The notes under the pieces: generated by a model
The model's database searches: none
Told to the model about the DNA's origin: nothing
Seen by the model: the letters and a program-made list of their open reading frames with translations, nothing else
Translations under genes and position numbers: made by a program
DNA from: a virus
Virus record (IMG/VR): IMGVR_UViG_3300035670_000700
Location: 1 to 36,261 of that record
Direction: 5' to 3' (one strand)
DNA length: 36,261 nt
In this document: in pieces, positions 8,754 through 15,571 of the stretch
Layout: each line of letters starts with the position of its first letter
Position numbering within the stretch: position 1 is the stretch's first letter

Positions 8754-9226
8754 CTTGCGTACTCCTTAAAGTTTTCTTTTGAGGCTTTTACATAAGCAGC
8801 ATGGGCCATTTCTGGCGTATCGTAAGTGCCTAAATATTTACTGGCTCCGTTTATGCAAATTGTAGCGGCAAACTTTTTTGATGTTGTCGAATATATCCCT
8901 TTGAAACCCGTTGAGTTGTTTGCCCTGACTTTCCTGTTCATTGCGTTTTGTGCTTTTGTTGCTGGTCGCAAATTTTCAATCTTGTTATTTAATGGATTTC
9001 CATCAATATGGTCTAAAAACTCAGGCACTTCGTTGTAGTGCAAAAACCAAATAACCCTATGCAAAAGATATTTCTTTCCATCAACTGTTATGTATATTCT
9101 ATTTTTTGCTGCGCCTGTTTTTTGTAATGTGCCTGCTTCGTCTCCAGCGTGTACGCAACCACGATTAACGCGCCAGAATAGTTTTCCGTCTGCGTATTCA
9201 AATAAATCGTGTAGCCGTTGGTTCAT
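8744..9226 (-). CDS. HNH homing-type endonuclease with AP2-like domain
   Basis: A 160-residue protein. Residues ~38-95 form an HNH_3-type nuclease core (LLHRVIWFLHY, FLDHIDGNPLNNKIENLR), with His and Asn metal/catalytic residues present. Residues ~100-155 form an AP2-like DNA-binding domain (STGFKGIYSTTSKKFAATI...LGTYDTPEMAHAAY). This combination is typical of free-standing homing endonucleases in phages. It lies between the tail fibre and small tail genes and has good AAGGAC spacing at its ATG. Its 3' end overlaps the next gene by ten bases and supplies that gene's ribosome-binding site. Confidence 0.85.
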   Translation of the reverse strand: MNQRLHDLFEYADGKLFWRVNRGCVHAGDEAGTLQKTGAAKNRIYITVDGKKYLLHRVIWFLHYNEVPEFLDHIDGNPLNNKIENLRPATKAQNAMNRKVRANNSTGFKGIYSTTSKKFAATICINGASKYLGTYDTPEMAHAAYVKASKENFKEYARWK

Positions 9227-9242
9227 TGGTTGTCCTTGTTAG

Positions 9243-10754
9243 TTAGCGAAAGAACGCAAGCGTGATGTTTGCCATATCCACCAGTACCGTTGGGGTGTTG
9301 GTGACCACGCTGTAAAAGCGGAACGCGGTGGTTGTTCTTGTATTGCTATCAATATCGTAACCAAGAGTTGCGCTGACACCGCCACCATACTGACCAGCCA
9401 TACAAGAAGTGCTGTAGTTTGCGTCTGGAAGAGCTGATGAGAAATTTACAGTGTAGCTTCCAGTACCGTTATCCGTAATGCTCGACACATTCCCACTAGC
9501 ACGAATAGCAACTGTACCTGTGCCGTTGAAGTTGACCCATGCTCTGGCACCGTAAAGTGGAGCTGAACCTGTTTGACCACCAGTCAATCCTGCAAATACA
9601 GTACCGTTCTGTCTAAAGTCTCCAGTGACGTTAATATCGCCAGTAACGTCTAATTTATAGCTCGGCGTAGTATCACCAATCCCCACGTTGCCGGAGGAGT
9701 CGATACGCATACGTTCGGTTCTACTTGTTGATCCAGAAGGCGTGGTATTGAACGCCAAAAATGTAGGATGACTGCCTGTTGTCGGAGTGGACTCAATACC
9801 TCCAACAACAGAAACTGTGTTTACAAATGTCGTTCCGTCGCTGGTTGTGGAACCGACAAAATTAATCGGGTTAGACGAGGATGCCGTAGGAGATGCGGCA
9901 GTGCCACCAGCATTCCGCACATTAATAGACGGAGCAACACCATAAGCTGTTGCAGTAAGTGCTGTGTTTATGGTTCCGTTGTTGAACTGAAGAGCCTGCA
10001 ATGAATTAGTCACTGGCGACGATGTGCCAATACCTACGCGACCGCTGGTATCAATCCGCATCGCCTCGCTGCCTCCGGTGTAGAAGGTCATGGGGAGGTA
10101 AGTACCGGTGCCAACAGCCTGTGATTCCAACGCAGCCGTAGTGGAAGATATTGACATCACGAAATTGGCGTTATTCGCGGTGTCGGAAGTTCCGTATAGA
10201 CGTAACGCTGAAGTAGTACTGCTGCCGTTTGGCAGTGCGCTCAGAACCGTATTTCCGTTTGTCGTGCTTGTCTGGAACATCACACGGTTAGCAATTGTCG
10301 CGTTGCTGAAGTCACCCGTGATGCGATTGCCTGTGCCGGTGAAGGTCAGGTTGCCGGAGTCGGTTAGGCTAGTAAATGATCCAGTACTAGGTGTTGTAGC
10401 ACCGACCGTTGTGCCATTAATAGCACCGCCTGTAATGCTTACATTACTAGAAGCCTGTGTGGCAATAGTGCCAAGACCAAGATTCGTTCTAGCGCCAGAT
10501 GCATCCGATGCACCTGTGCCACCGTCAGCCACAGCCAGATCAGTGATGCCCGTAATCGTGCCGCCAGTAATCGTTGCGCTACTGATAATAGCGTTAGTGT
10601 AAGTCGCTGTTGTGCCGCTAATGCTCGTTACGGTAAGGCTTGCAACAGTATCACCAGATTGAATCTTGTCTGTATTAAGGTTCGTAAAGTTGGCATCTAC
10701 CTCGTTATGAGTAAGCGCACTACCTTTACCAGCCCTTGTTACGATAGTAGACAT
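9243..10754 (-). CDS. Long tail fibre / receptor-binding protein
   Basis: A 503-residue fibre protein. The N-terminal ~40 residues (RAGKGSALTHNEVDANFTNLNTD) match the virion-attachment start of many phage fibres. The middle is Thr/Ser/Gly-rich beta repeat (SISGTTATYTNAIISSATITGGTITGI). Two GIG-x-x-(S/T)P motifs, GIGTSSPVTNSL and GIGDTTPSYKLDVTGDI, are typical of trimeric shafts, and a distinct C-terminal ~100-residue tip follows that may bind the receptor. No peptidase-like intramolecular chaperone is seen. It is followed closely by an HNH gene and preceded by a small virion protein. Confidence 0.8.
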   Translation of the reverse strand: MSTIVTRAGKGSALTHNEVDANFTNLNTDKIQSGDTVASLTVTSISGTTATYTNAIISSATITGGTITGITDLAVADGGTGASDASGARTNLGLGTIATQASSNVSITGGAINGTTVGATTPSTGSFTSLTDSGNLTFTGTGNRITGDFSNATIANRVMFQTSTTNGNTVLSALPNGSSTTSALRLYGTSDTANNANFVMSISSTTAALESQAVGTGTYLPMTFYTGGSEAMRIDTSGRVGIGTSSPVTNSLQALQFNNGTINTALTATAYGVAPSINVRNAGGTAASPTASSSNPINFVGSTTSDGTTFVNTVSVVGGIESTPTTGSHPTFLAFNTTPSGSTSRTERMRIDSSGNVGIGDTTPSYKLDVTGDINVTGDFRQNGTVFAGLTGGQTGSAPLYGARAWVNFNGTGTVAIRASGNVSSITDNGTGSYTVNFSSALPDANYSTSCMAGQYGGGVSATLGYDIDSNTRTTTAFRFYSVVTNTPTVLVDMANITLAFFR

Positions 10755-10764
10755 TACTTACCCC

Positions 10765-11151
10765 TTACGACAGAGTTACAGACAAGGAACCTATTGCAAT
10801 CTTGAAAATATCGCCAGTATCAATCGGCTTAGCCACATCCAAAGCCGTGTGATACAGCAGATTGCCGCTCGTAGAAGCATCCAGAATTCCGATATAAGCT
10901 ACCGTCCCCCATGAACCAGTGGCTTGCGGGAATTCAATAGCAGCATCATTAAGGGAAGTGCCGTTACTAGGAGCGCCAAAGCTAGCAGCAGTCCGAGCAT
11001 AAGAACCACCTGAAACTTCTGTACCAGTATTAGCATCTGTAGGATCACTCGTGTAAAGACCGACATAGACCGTTGCTGGGCTTGTGTAGCTTGTGTTCCG
11101 CAGAGTCGCGTTAATCAGCGCTGTCTCTAAAAAATTACTCATTTCGGCCAT
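10765..11151 (-). CDS. Small phage fibre-family virion protein
   Basis: A 128-residue protein with LETALINATLRNTSYTSPATVYVGLYTSDP, GGSYARTAASFGAPSNG and ATGSWGTVAYIGILD segments. This is the pattern of a widespread small phage virion protein usually labelled tail fibre or head-associated protein; a decoration or fibre-base role is plausible. The ATG at 11151 has an AGGAG site encoded by the last codons of the preceding HNH gene (QE-stop), so the HNH gene feeds translation of this structural gene. Confidence 0.6.
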   Translation of the reverse strand: MAEMSNFLETALINATLRNTSYTSPATVYVGLYTSDPTDANTGTEVSGGSYARTAASFGAPSNGTSLNDAAIEFPQATGSWGTVAYIGILDASTSGNLLYHTALDVAKPIDTGDIFKIAIGSLSVTLS

Positions 11152-11153
11152 GA

Positions 11154-11702
11154 TTACTCCTGAAATTTATTTTGTTTACTACGGTTTTCAAACTGGGTTA
11201 TAACTCTCAGATTCCAAGGAACGTGCAAACCACATACGTTTTTACCCATTAAAGGAACTATGTGATCCACCTCATATTTAGTCCCAGTTTCTTTAGTTTT
11301 TAACCTAGCCTCAACGTAAAAGCTTTGTATCTGTTCTTTTAAAGTTTCATTTATCCATTTAGGAACAGCATTTCTTTTTGCTGCCCTTGCTAATGCTTGC
11401 CAAGCAAACTTTGTATATTTTGTTTTTTCGTAACACTTTTTGGCTATTCCTCTATATCTTTCTTTGTTTTTGCTCTGCCATTCGTGAGCTTTTTTAATTT
11501 TATATTCTTTGTTTTTTTCATAGTTATCATAATGATATTTCATTGCTTTGGCACGTTCTGATTCAGCATTCTTAGCGTACCATTCTTTTTTTGCAACTTT
11601 AGCGCAATCTTTGCACCAACGATGCAAACCGTCTTTATTAGCCCTTGAGTTTGAAAACATCTCATAAGGCTTACTAACATTGCATTTTGAGCAATGTTTC
11701 AC
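11154..11702 (-). CDS. HNH endonuclease with N-terminal zinc ribbon
   Basis: A 182-residue protein. The N-terminus has a four-Cys zinc ribbon (CSKCNVSKP...HRWCKDC), the middle is Lys/Tyr-rich helix, and residues ~140-175 form an HNH core (YEVDHIVPLMG, GLHVPWNLRVIT, NRSKQNKF) with the DH pair and downstream Asn. It starts with GTG at 11702, eight bases after a GAGG site made by the end of the adaptor gene. It is notably AT-rich compared with the flanking virion genes, consistent with a mobile free-standing nuclease inserted between adaptor and fibre genes. Confidence 0.85.
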   Translation of the reverse strand: MKHCSKCNVSKPYEMFSNSRANKDGLHRWCKDCAKVAKKEWYAKNAESERAKAMKYHYDNYEKNKEYKIKKAHEWQSKNKERYRGIAKKCYEKTKYTKFAWQALARAAKRNAVPKWINETLKEQIQSFYVEARLKTKETGTKYEVDHIVPLMGKNVCGLHVPWNLRVITQFENRSKQNKFQE

Positions 11703-11706
11703 AGAT

Positions 11707-12327
11707 TTACCTCACGTTATAAGACATTGACATAGGCTGACCGCTGTACTCACTAGACTGGTCAGATGTATTGATTGACGTAATTGCACGTTCATACAGA
11801 GCAGCCCACGTCTGAATCCTTGCATCGTTCATTAGATACGGCTCTGCCTCAGCCAAAGCACCGTAAAGCAGCGCATCAGGGTAATTCGCAAGGAATACGT
11901 TAGAAGCATTACTGTCCGACAATGCAGTCGGCTTACCGTAATACAGCATCTGGAGCGTATATGCAGTGTCAGGAATAGGGGCTAGCTGCATCTCAGAGCC
12001 AAGCACCGTGTAGTCCACAGGTCTTCCGCTCTCAGTCGTTCTAGCGGTCTCATAGAAGCTATTGGGAGCCTTGTAACGCATTGTAGAGACCGGCGTAGTA
12101 TTCGCATGAATATCCCGCATCTCTAAGAAGTCTGTCGGCAATCCGACAGTTGAATCACCGCCTGTTGTTGTTGCTGTTGCTACCACCAGCATCTGACGGG
12201 TTCTGAGCTCTCGCTGTAACCGGATCTCAGCTAAACGAATAAAGTTAGGAATAACCGACGTTAGATCGCTACGAGCAAGGTAATTTGCTATCGTAGTCTT
12301 AAGTTCCGAGTAGCTAGTAAACGCCAT
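11707..12327 (-). CDS. Head-tail adaptor protein (SU10-adaptor-like)
   Basis: A 206-residue protein. The start FTSYSELKTTIANYLARSDLTSVIPNFIRLAEIRLQRELR and the later EMQLAPIPDTAYTLQMLYYGKP are the signature of the SU10-type/T7-gp11-type phage adaptor that docks on the portal and forms the first ring of the tail. AGAGGAATAAC precedes the ATG. It lies downstream of capsid genes and just before fibre genes, as expected. Confidence in the role is high; the exact subfamily is not certain. Confidence 0.8.
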   Translation of the reverse strand: MAFTSYSELKTTIANYLARSDLTSVIPNFIRLAEIRLQRELRTRQMLVVATATTTGGDSTVGLPTDFLEMRDIHANTTPVSTMRYKAPNSFYETARTTESGRPVDYTVLGSEMQLAPIPDTAYTLQMLYYGKPTALSDSNASNVFLANYPDALLYGALAEAEPYLMNDARIQTWAALYERAITSINTSDQSSEYSGQPMSMSYNVR

Positions 12328-12328
12328 G

Positions 12329-12982
12329 TTATTCCTCTAATTGCTCAAAGTCTTTCCAGCCATACTCGTAAGTGCCAATGTGCCGGATGTGCATTGATAG
12401 CTCATGGTCTACATACGTTGGGAAGCCCTCAGAACCGGCCTTAACGCAGAAATACACGTCTTCCCCACATACTCCACTACTACCCCAACCAGCGTCAAAC
12501 CACGGCCTACCAGTCTTCTCAAATACCTCTTTGCGGATCATGACAGCACCAAAGCCAACCGCTGTCACTTCCTCAATCCCTTGCTTGCCACGGGAATCTA
12601 TGTTCTCCCACTTATGCACCAAGGTATCGCCATCCATATACTTCGTCATCAACTTAGCAGTAGGTGTTACCGGCTTGCGTCTTGTCGTAGCATTTACACC
12701 AACAATCGGCACTTCACGGCTTAACAGAATGCTAATGATGTCAGGCGGGAATCTCATGTCACTGTCGATAAACAGGACAGCATCACAGCCTTCTTTCATC
12801 GCTACTTCTGCCAACTTCTCGCGCTGGTCAAAGATCAAGGTTCCCGGCATTGTGTAAAGGCTTAGTCCACCTTTACCGTCCTTGCATCGAACAGAAGCAT
12901 CGTGTGCTGCCATCTTTGCAAAGTCAAAAGCAAAACCTGTGTGAACCTCATCCCTACACGGTACGCAAACACCAACTCTCAT
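12329..12982 (-). CDS. GT-A glycosyltransferase in the capsid-tail block
   Basis: A 217-residue enzyme from ATG 12982; the frame extends to a TTG at 13006, but the ATG overlaps the upstream TGA (ATGA) and has a GGGGGA site. It has a GT-A type fold: an N-terminal beta-strand and nucleotide-binding start (RVGVCVPCRDE), a metal-binding DSD at residues 73-75 (FIDSDMRF), then AVGFGAVMIRKEVFE and a GEDVYFC acceptor-side motif. This resembles family 2-like glycosyltransferases. Being inside the virion gene cluster suggests that it glycosylates a phage structural protein or a host surface sugar; which one is not known. Confidence 0.75.
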   Translation of the reverse strand: MRVGVCVPCRDEVHTGFAFDFAKMAAHDASVRCKDGKGGLSLYTMPGTLIFDQREKLAEVAMKEGCDAVLFIDSDMRFPPDIISILLSREVPIVGVNATTRRKPVTPTAKLMTKYMDGDTLVHKWENIDSRGKQGIEEVTAVGFGAVMIRKEVFEKTGRPWFDAGWGSSGVCGEDVYFCVKAGSEGFPTYVDHELSMHIRHIGTYEYGWKDFEQLEE

Positions 12983-13281
12983 ACAGTCCCCCGGTACGTT
13001 TTCCAAGCAGCATTATCAGGATTGTTCAGCCATCTAGCAAACCCTACTTCGTCAACAATCGTAAAGCCCTTCATAACACCCGTCTTATTCAGTTCATCAA
13101 TCACTGTGAAGGGTATTCTGGCTACGTGGTGCAACTCATTGAGCCCACCTGTACGCTGCTGATCGTAGAAAAGTTGCTGCTTATTGGCTTCTACTATCTC
13201 GCTTACATCCTGTTTAGTCTCGATAACGATACCACCGTCACCGTCTTCATATGCTGTCTGAGTCCGTATCGGATTACTCAT
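12979..13281 (-). CDS. Small conserved podovirus protein downstream of capsid
   Basis: A 100-residue protein with charged N-terminus (RTQTAYEDGDGGIVIETKQDVSEIVEANKQ) and a helical C-terminal half (VARIPFTVIDELNKTGVMKGFTIVDEVGFARWLNNPDN). Similar proteins recur immediately after the capsid gene in podovirus-like phages; the role is unknown. The gene has a good AAGGAATTT site, begins just after the capsid-gene hairpin at 13300-13325, and overlaps the glycosyltransferase by ATGA. Confidence 0.5.
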   Translation of the reverse strand: MSNPIRTQTAYEDGDGGIVIETKQDVSEIVEANKQQLFYDQQRTGGLNELHHVARIPFTVIDELNKTGVMKGFTIVDEVGFARWLNNPDNAAWKTYRGTV

Positions 13282-13299
13282 AAATTCCTTAGTTGTAGG

Positions 13300-13325
13300 T
13301 ATCCCCCACCGTTAGGCAGGGGATA
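13300..13325 (-). promoter_or_regulatory. RNA hairpin after the major capsid gene
   Basis: In the leftward transcript, 11 bases (13325-13315) pair with 11 bases (13310-13300) around a UAAC loop. In that RNA all 11 positions pair, nine Watson-Crick and two G-U wobbles; on the other strand the wobbles become C-A mismatches. The element therefore acts in leftward RNA. No U-tract follows, so it is not a standard terminator; it could stabilise the capsid mRNA, be an RNase site or cause partial termination. Confidence 0.75.
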
Positions 13326-13356
13326 TTTGCTACTTTATATCAGCTCACGCGTCAAA

Positions 13357-14301
13357 TCAGAGGCTGAAATCAAGATCCGCAATTATTCCATGAGCGGCTT
13401 CATTCTTAACTTCCAGCGTGACTTCAGCCAGAAGCTGAGTGTTCTCGCTGTCACCAGTCTTAGCCAGATCATTAGTCTGGAATGGACGCAGGTAAGCCAG
13501 TGCTGCGTACTCAGGATCCAGAACCAGAGCATCACGGGTACGCATGAAGCGGTTAGGAACAACCGACATCGTGCCGAAGTCAGACATATAAACGTCAGCA
13601 GCGCCGATAATGGTCGTTGGAGTGTTCGACGGAGCCATGTAACGCTGAGCAGCGATACCAGTAAACGACGAAACCTTCTGCTTACCAGCAGCACCAACCA
13701 TCAGGATCTTAGGCGAACCACCCGACTCGAACACCTCAGCAACAACAGTCTTCAGCAGAGCCTCGGTAAAGGTACGCTGTGTACCGTCAGTACGAGTCGA
13801 AACGCCGATGGTTGCTGGATCAGAACCGTCAGAAGCTTTGTCGGAATTAGTCTTGATCCAAGACAGCAGCGAACCCAGCTTACGAGCAGTTGTCGAAGTA
13901 CCAGCAGAACGGCCCTGATTAGCCAGCAGGATCGTTTCAAGATCGCGCTTGAGTTCAGCAGAAGCCTTAGCCAGTTGATATGCTTTCTCAGACTTACGAC
14001 CTGCCTTGTTCACCACGTCCAGAGTACCGGAGACCTGAACAGTCTTCTGCACGATTTGGGTGTAGTTACCAAGACGAACGGTAGGAGCCAGAGTTGCCGA
14101 AGTTGCATCAGCACCTTCAATCGCAGCGTTAGCAGTGGTTGCAGCAGCCAGCGAGTCAGTCTGCCACTCGTGGTAAACAGCAGTTGCTTTGGTCTTGCCA
14201 ATCGAGGACATAAATGGTGTCTCGGTAGGCGAGATGTCATAGATGATATCGGTGAGGTCTTCACGCTGACCAATAGCGGTATGTGCGGTAAATGTTGCCA
14301 T
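13357..14301 (-). CDS. Major capsid protein (SU10-type, DUF5309-like)
   Basis: A 314-residue protein. Features of the SU10 capsid family (HK97 fold) include the start TAIGQREDLTDIIYDISPTETPFMSSIGK, then HEWQTDSLAAA, QKTVQVSGTLDVVNKAGR, and the C-terminal PEYAALAYLRPFQTNDLAKTGDSENTQLLAEVTLEVKNE. It forms the icosahedral shell. A strong AGGAG ribosome-binding site precedes the ATG, it follows the scaffold gene by twelve bases, and a stable RNA hairpin lies after it, all consistent with high expression. Confidence 0.9.
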   Translation of the reverse strand: MATFTAHTAIGQREDLTDIIYDISPTETPFMSSIGKTKATAVYHEWQTDSLAAATTANAAIEGADATSATLAPTVRLGNYTQIVQKTVQVSGTLDVVNKAGRKSEKAYQLAKASAELKRDLETILLANQGRSAGTSTTARKLGSLLSWIKTNSDKASDGSDPATIGVSTRTDGTQRTFTEALLKTVVAEVFESGGSPKILMVGAAGKQKVSSFTGIAAQRYMAPSNTPTTIIGAADVYMSDFGTMSVVPNRFMRTRDALVLDPEYAALAYLRPFQTNDLAKTGDSENTQLLAEVTLEVKNEAAHGIIADLDFSL

Positions 14302-14313
14302 GATTAGTTACTC

Positions 14314-15300
14314 CTAAAGAAATTTCTCAAATGCTCTTGCGGCATCAGCGACCCTTCCGGATTGCTTTGCTCGCGCCTTTAACTTACGCAATTCCTCGCT
14401 CTGGCTATCACGAGGCTGAGAAACACCCGACTTAATTACCTTCGGAGCTTCACTAACCTTCTTCGTTATGCCCGGCTTTGCAGACTGTAACTTGTCATAC
14501 TGCATTGCCTTGTATAGCGTCAGAACTGCCCGCGAATCATAAACATTCGCTAATTCACCATCAGAGAAACCAGCCTTTAAGCCAAACTCCCGTAGCTGCT
14601 GCCTGATTGTTTCACCCTTCTGCGGATCAGCATACTCAGGAATCGCTTCTGCTAGCTTACGAGCTTCGGCCTGTACAACCTTGCCTAACTCCTCTTGGCG
14701 CTCCATCTGCTGCTGCTGTGCAATTCGCTGTCGCTCGGCCTGAACTTGAGCTAATTGCTTTTCCCGCTGAGAGAGTTCTGCAACCTTAACAGCGTACCCA
14801 ATCGGGTCATTCTCTTTAAGGTAATCCAGATTCTCCTCTTGCGGCTGCTGGTTGAGCATCTGCTCTATAACCTGCAACCTATCCGCATACTGATCTCGAA
14901 GTTGTCTAGCTTCATCGATACGCTGGCGCTCTGCTTCAACCGCCTTGCGTTCCTCAGCTACGGCTTGCGATTTCTTTGTATAGTCTGTGCCAAGTTGATA
15001 AGACTTGATTAGCTCGTCTAGGGTTACCTCACGTTCCTCACCAGCGGCTTTAACCCGGTATTTCGGAGGCTCCTCTTGCTCATCACTTTCATCATCTTGT
15101 TCTACCTCCGACTCGTCTGATTCATACGATTCAGGCTCATCAGATTCGGCCTCGCTATCGTTGGCTTCGGTCTGCGCTTCAGGTTGTTCCGGTTCGGAGC
15201 CCTCGTCACTGCCCATAAGACCCAAAATAGCGTTAGCTGCACCACCTACAGTTAACTCCGCATTTCCCGATTCGGGAGTCGTGCCTTGAGTATCGCTCAT
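14314..15300 (-). CDS. Scaffolding protein
   Basis: A 328-residue protein. The N-terminal ~80 residues are very acidic (Glu/Asp/Ser-rich), residues ~85-130 carry RVKAAGEEREVTLDELIKSYQLGTDYTKKSQAVAEERK, then long Glu/Gln/Lys coiled coil and a basic C-terminal helix (ELRKLKARAKQSGRVADAARAFEKFL). An acidic start, coiled-coil body and basic capsid-binding tail, encoded right before the capsid gene, are the marks of a phage scaffold that directs procapsid assembly and leaves. It follows a hairpin at 15318-15340. Confidence 0.85.
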   Translation of the reverse strand: MSDTQGTTPESGNAELTVGGAANAILGLMGSDEGSEPEQPEAQTEANDSEAESDEPESYESDESEVEQDDESDEQEEPPKYRVKAAGEEREVTLDELIKSYQLGTDYTKKSQAVAEERKAVEAERQRIDEARQLRDQYADRLQVIEQMLNQQPQEENLDYLKENDPIGYAVKVAELSQREKQLAQVQAERQRIAQQQQMERQEELGKVVQAEARKLAEAIPEYADPQKGETIRQQLREFGLKAGFSDGELANVYDSRAVLTLYKAMQYDKLQSAKPGITKKVSEAPKVIKSGVSQPRDSQSEELRKLKARAKQSGRVADAARAFEKFL

Positions 15301-15317
15301 ATATCTTTCCTAAATTA

Positions 15318-15340
15318 TATCGGGAACCGCCCGATTCGGG
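15318..15340 (-). promoter_or_regulatory. Hairpin between 76-residue gene and scaffold gene
   Basis: In leftward RNA, ATCGGG and CCCGAT pair perfectly around a CGGTT loop within 15318-15334, directly after the stop at 15341-15343 and upstream of the scaffold ribosome-binding site (AGGAAAG). An overlapping CCCGAATCGGG (15330-15340) offers an alternative fold. The same 11-base motif is found again at 15266-15276 inside the scaffold gene. There is no U-tract. A role in mRNA processing or in setting scaffold translation is possible. Confidence 0.5.
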
Positions 15341-15571
15341 TTACAAAATCTTTAACCGCTTCTCATCTATGAGCTTCTGAGAAACAAATCCCTCTAAGTA
15401 AGTCTCTATCAATTCCAATGCCCTAAGCTGCATATAAGCGTTCTCACGTACTTCTTTATCGTTCATATCGCTCATTGCAAACTTGTTAATCTCTACCGAG
15501 CGTAGTTCCTGCATCATCTCTTGGAACCACTCGTCTCGTAGCATATGTTCAGCCCATGCTGATTTATCCAT
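15341..15571 (-). CDS. Small helical protein between portal and scaffold
   Basis: A 76-residue all-helical, charged protein (WAEHMLRDEWFQEMMQELRSVEINKFA...LETYLEGFVSQKL-like). Its ATG shares one base with the portal TAA (TAATG), so translation is coupled to the portal. Short helical proteins in this position are common in P22/SU10-type capsid operons; a head-assembly function is likely by context, not shown. Confidence 0.55.
   Translation of the reverse strand: MDKSAWAEHMLRDEWFQEMMQELRSVEINKFAMSDMNDKEVRENAYMQLRALELIETYLEGFVSQKLIDEKRLKIL

Noticed and set aside
10108-10602. A 164-codon rightward frame with hydrophobic Val/Pro-rich sequence
   Set aside because: Antisense to the Thr/Ala-rich beta repeats of the tail fibre; the composition mirrors these codons.
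12983-13006. TTG start extending the glycosyltransferase by eight residues
   Set aside because: The ATG at 12982 overlaps the upstream stop and has a strong GGGGGA site; the extension lies within the upstream gene.
12850-14307. A 485-codon rightward open frame
   Set aside because: It lies antisense to the major capsid and adjacent genes, whose protein families are clear; composition is Ser/Arg/Leu-rich and without domains, as expected of an opposite-strand shadow.
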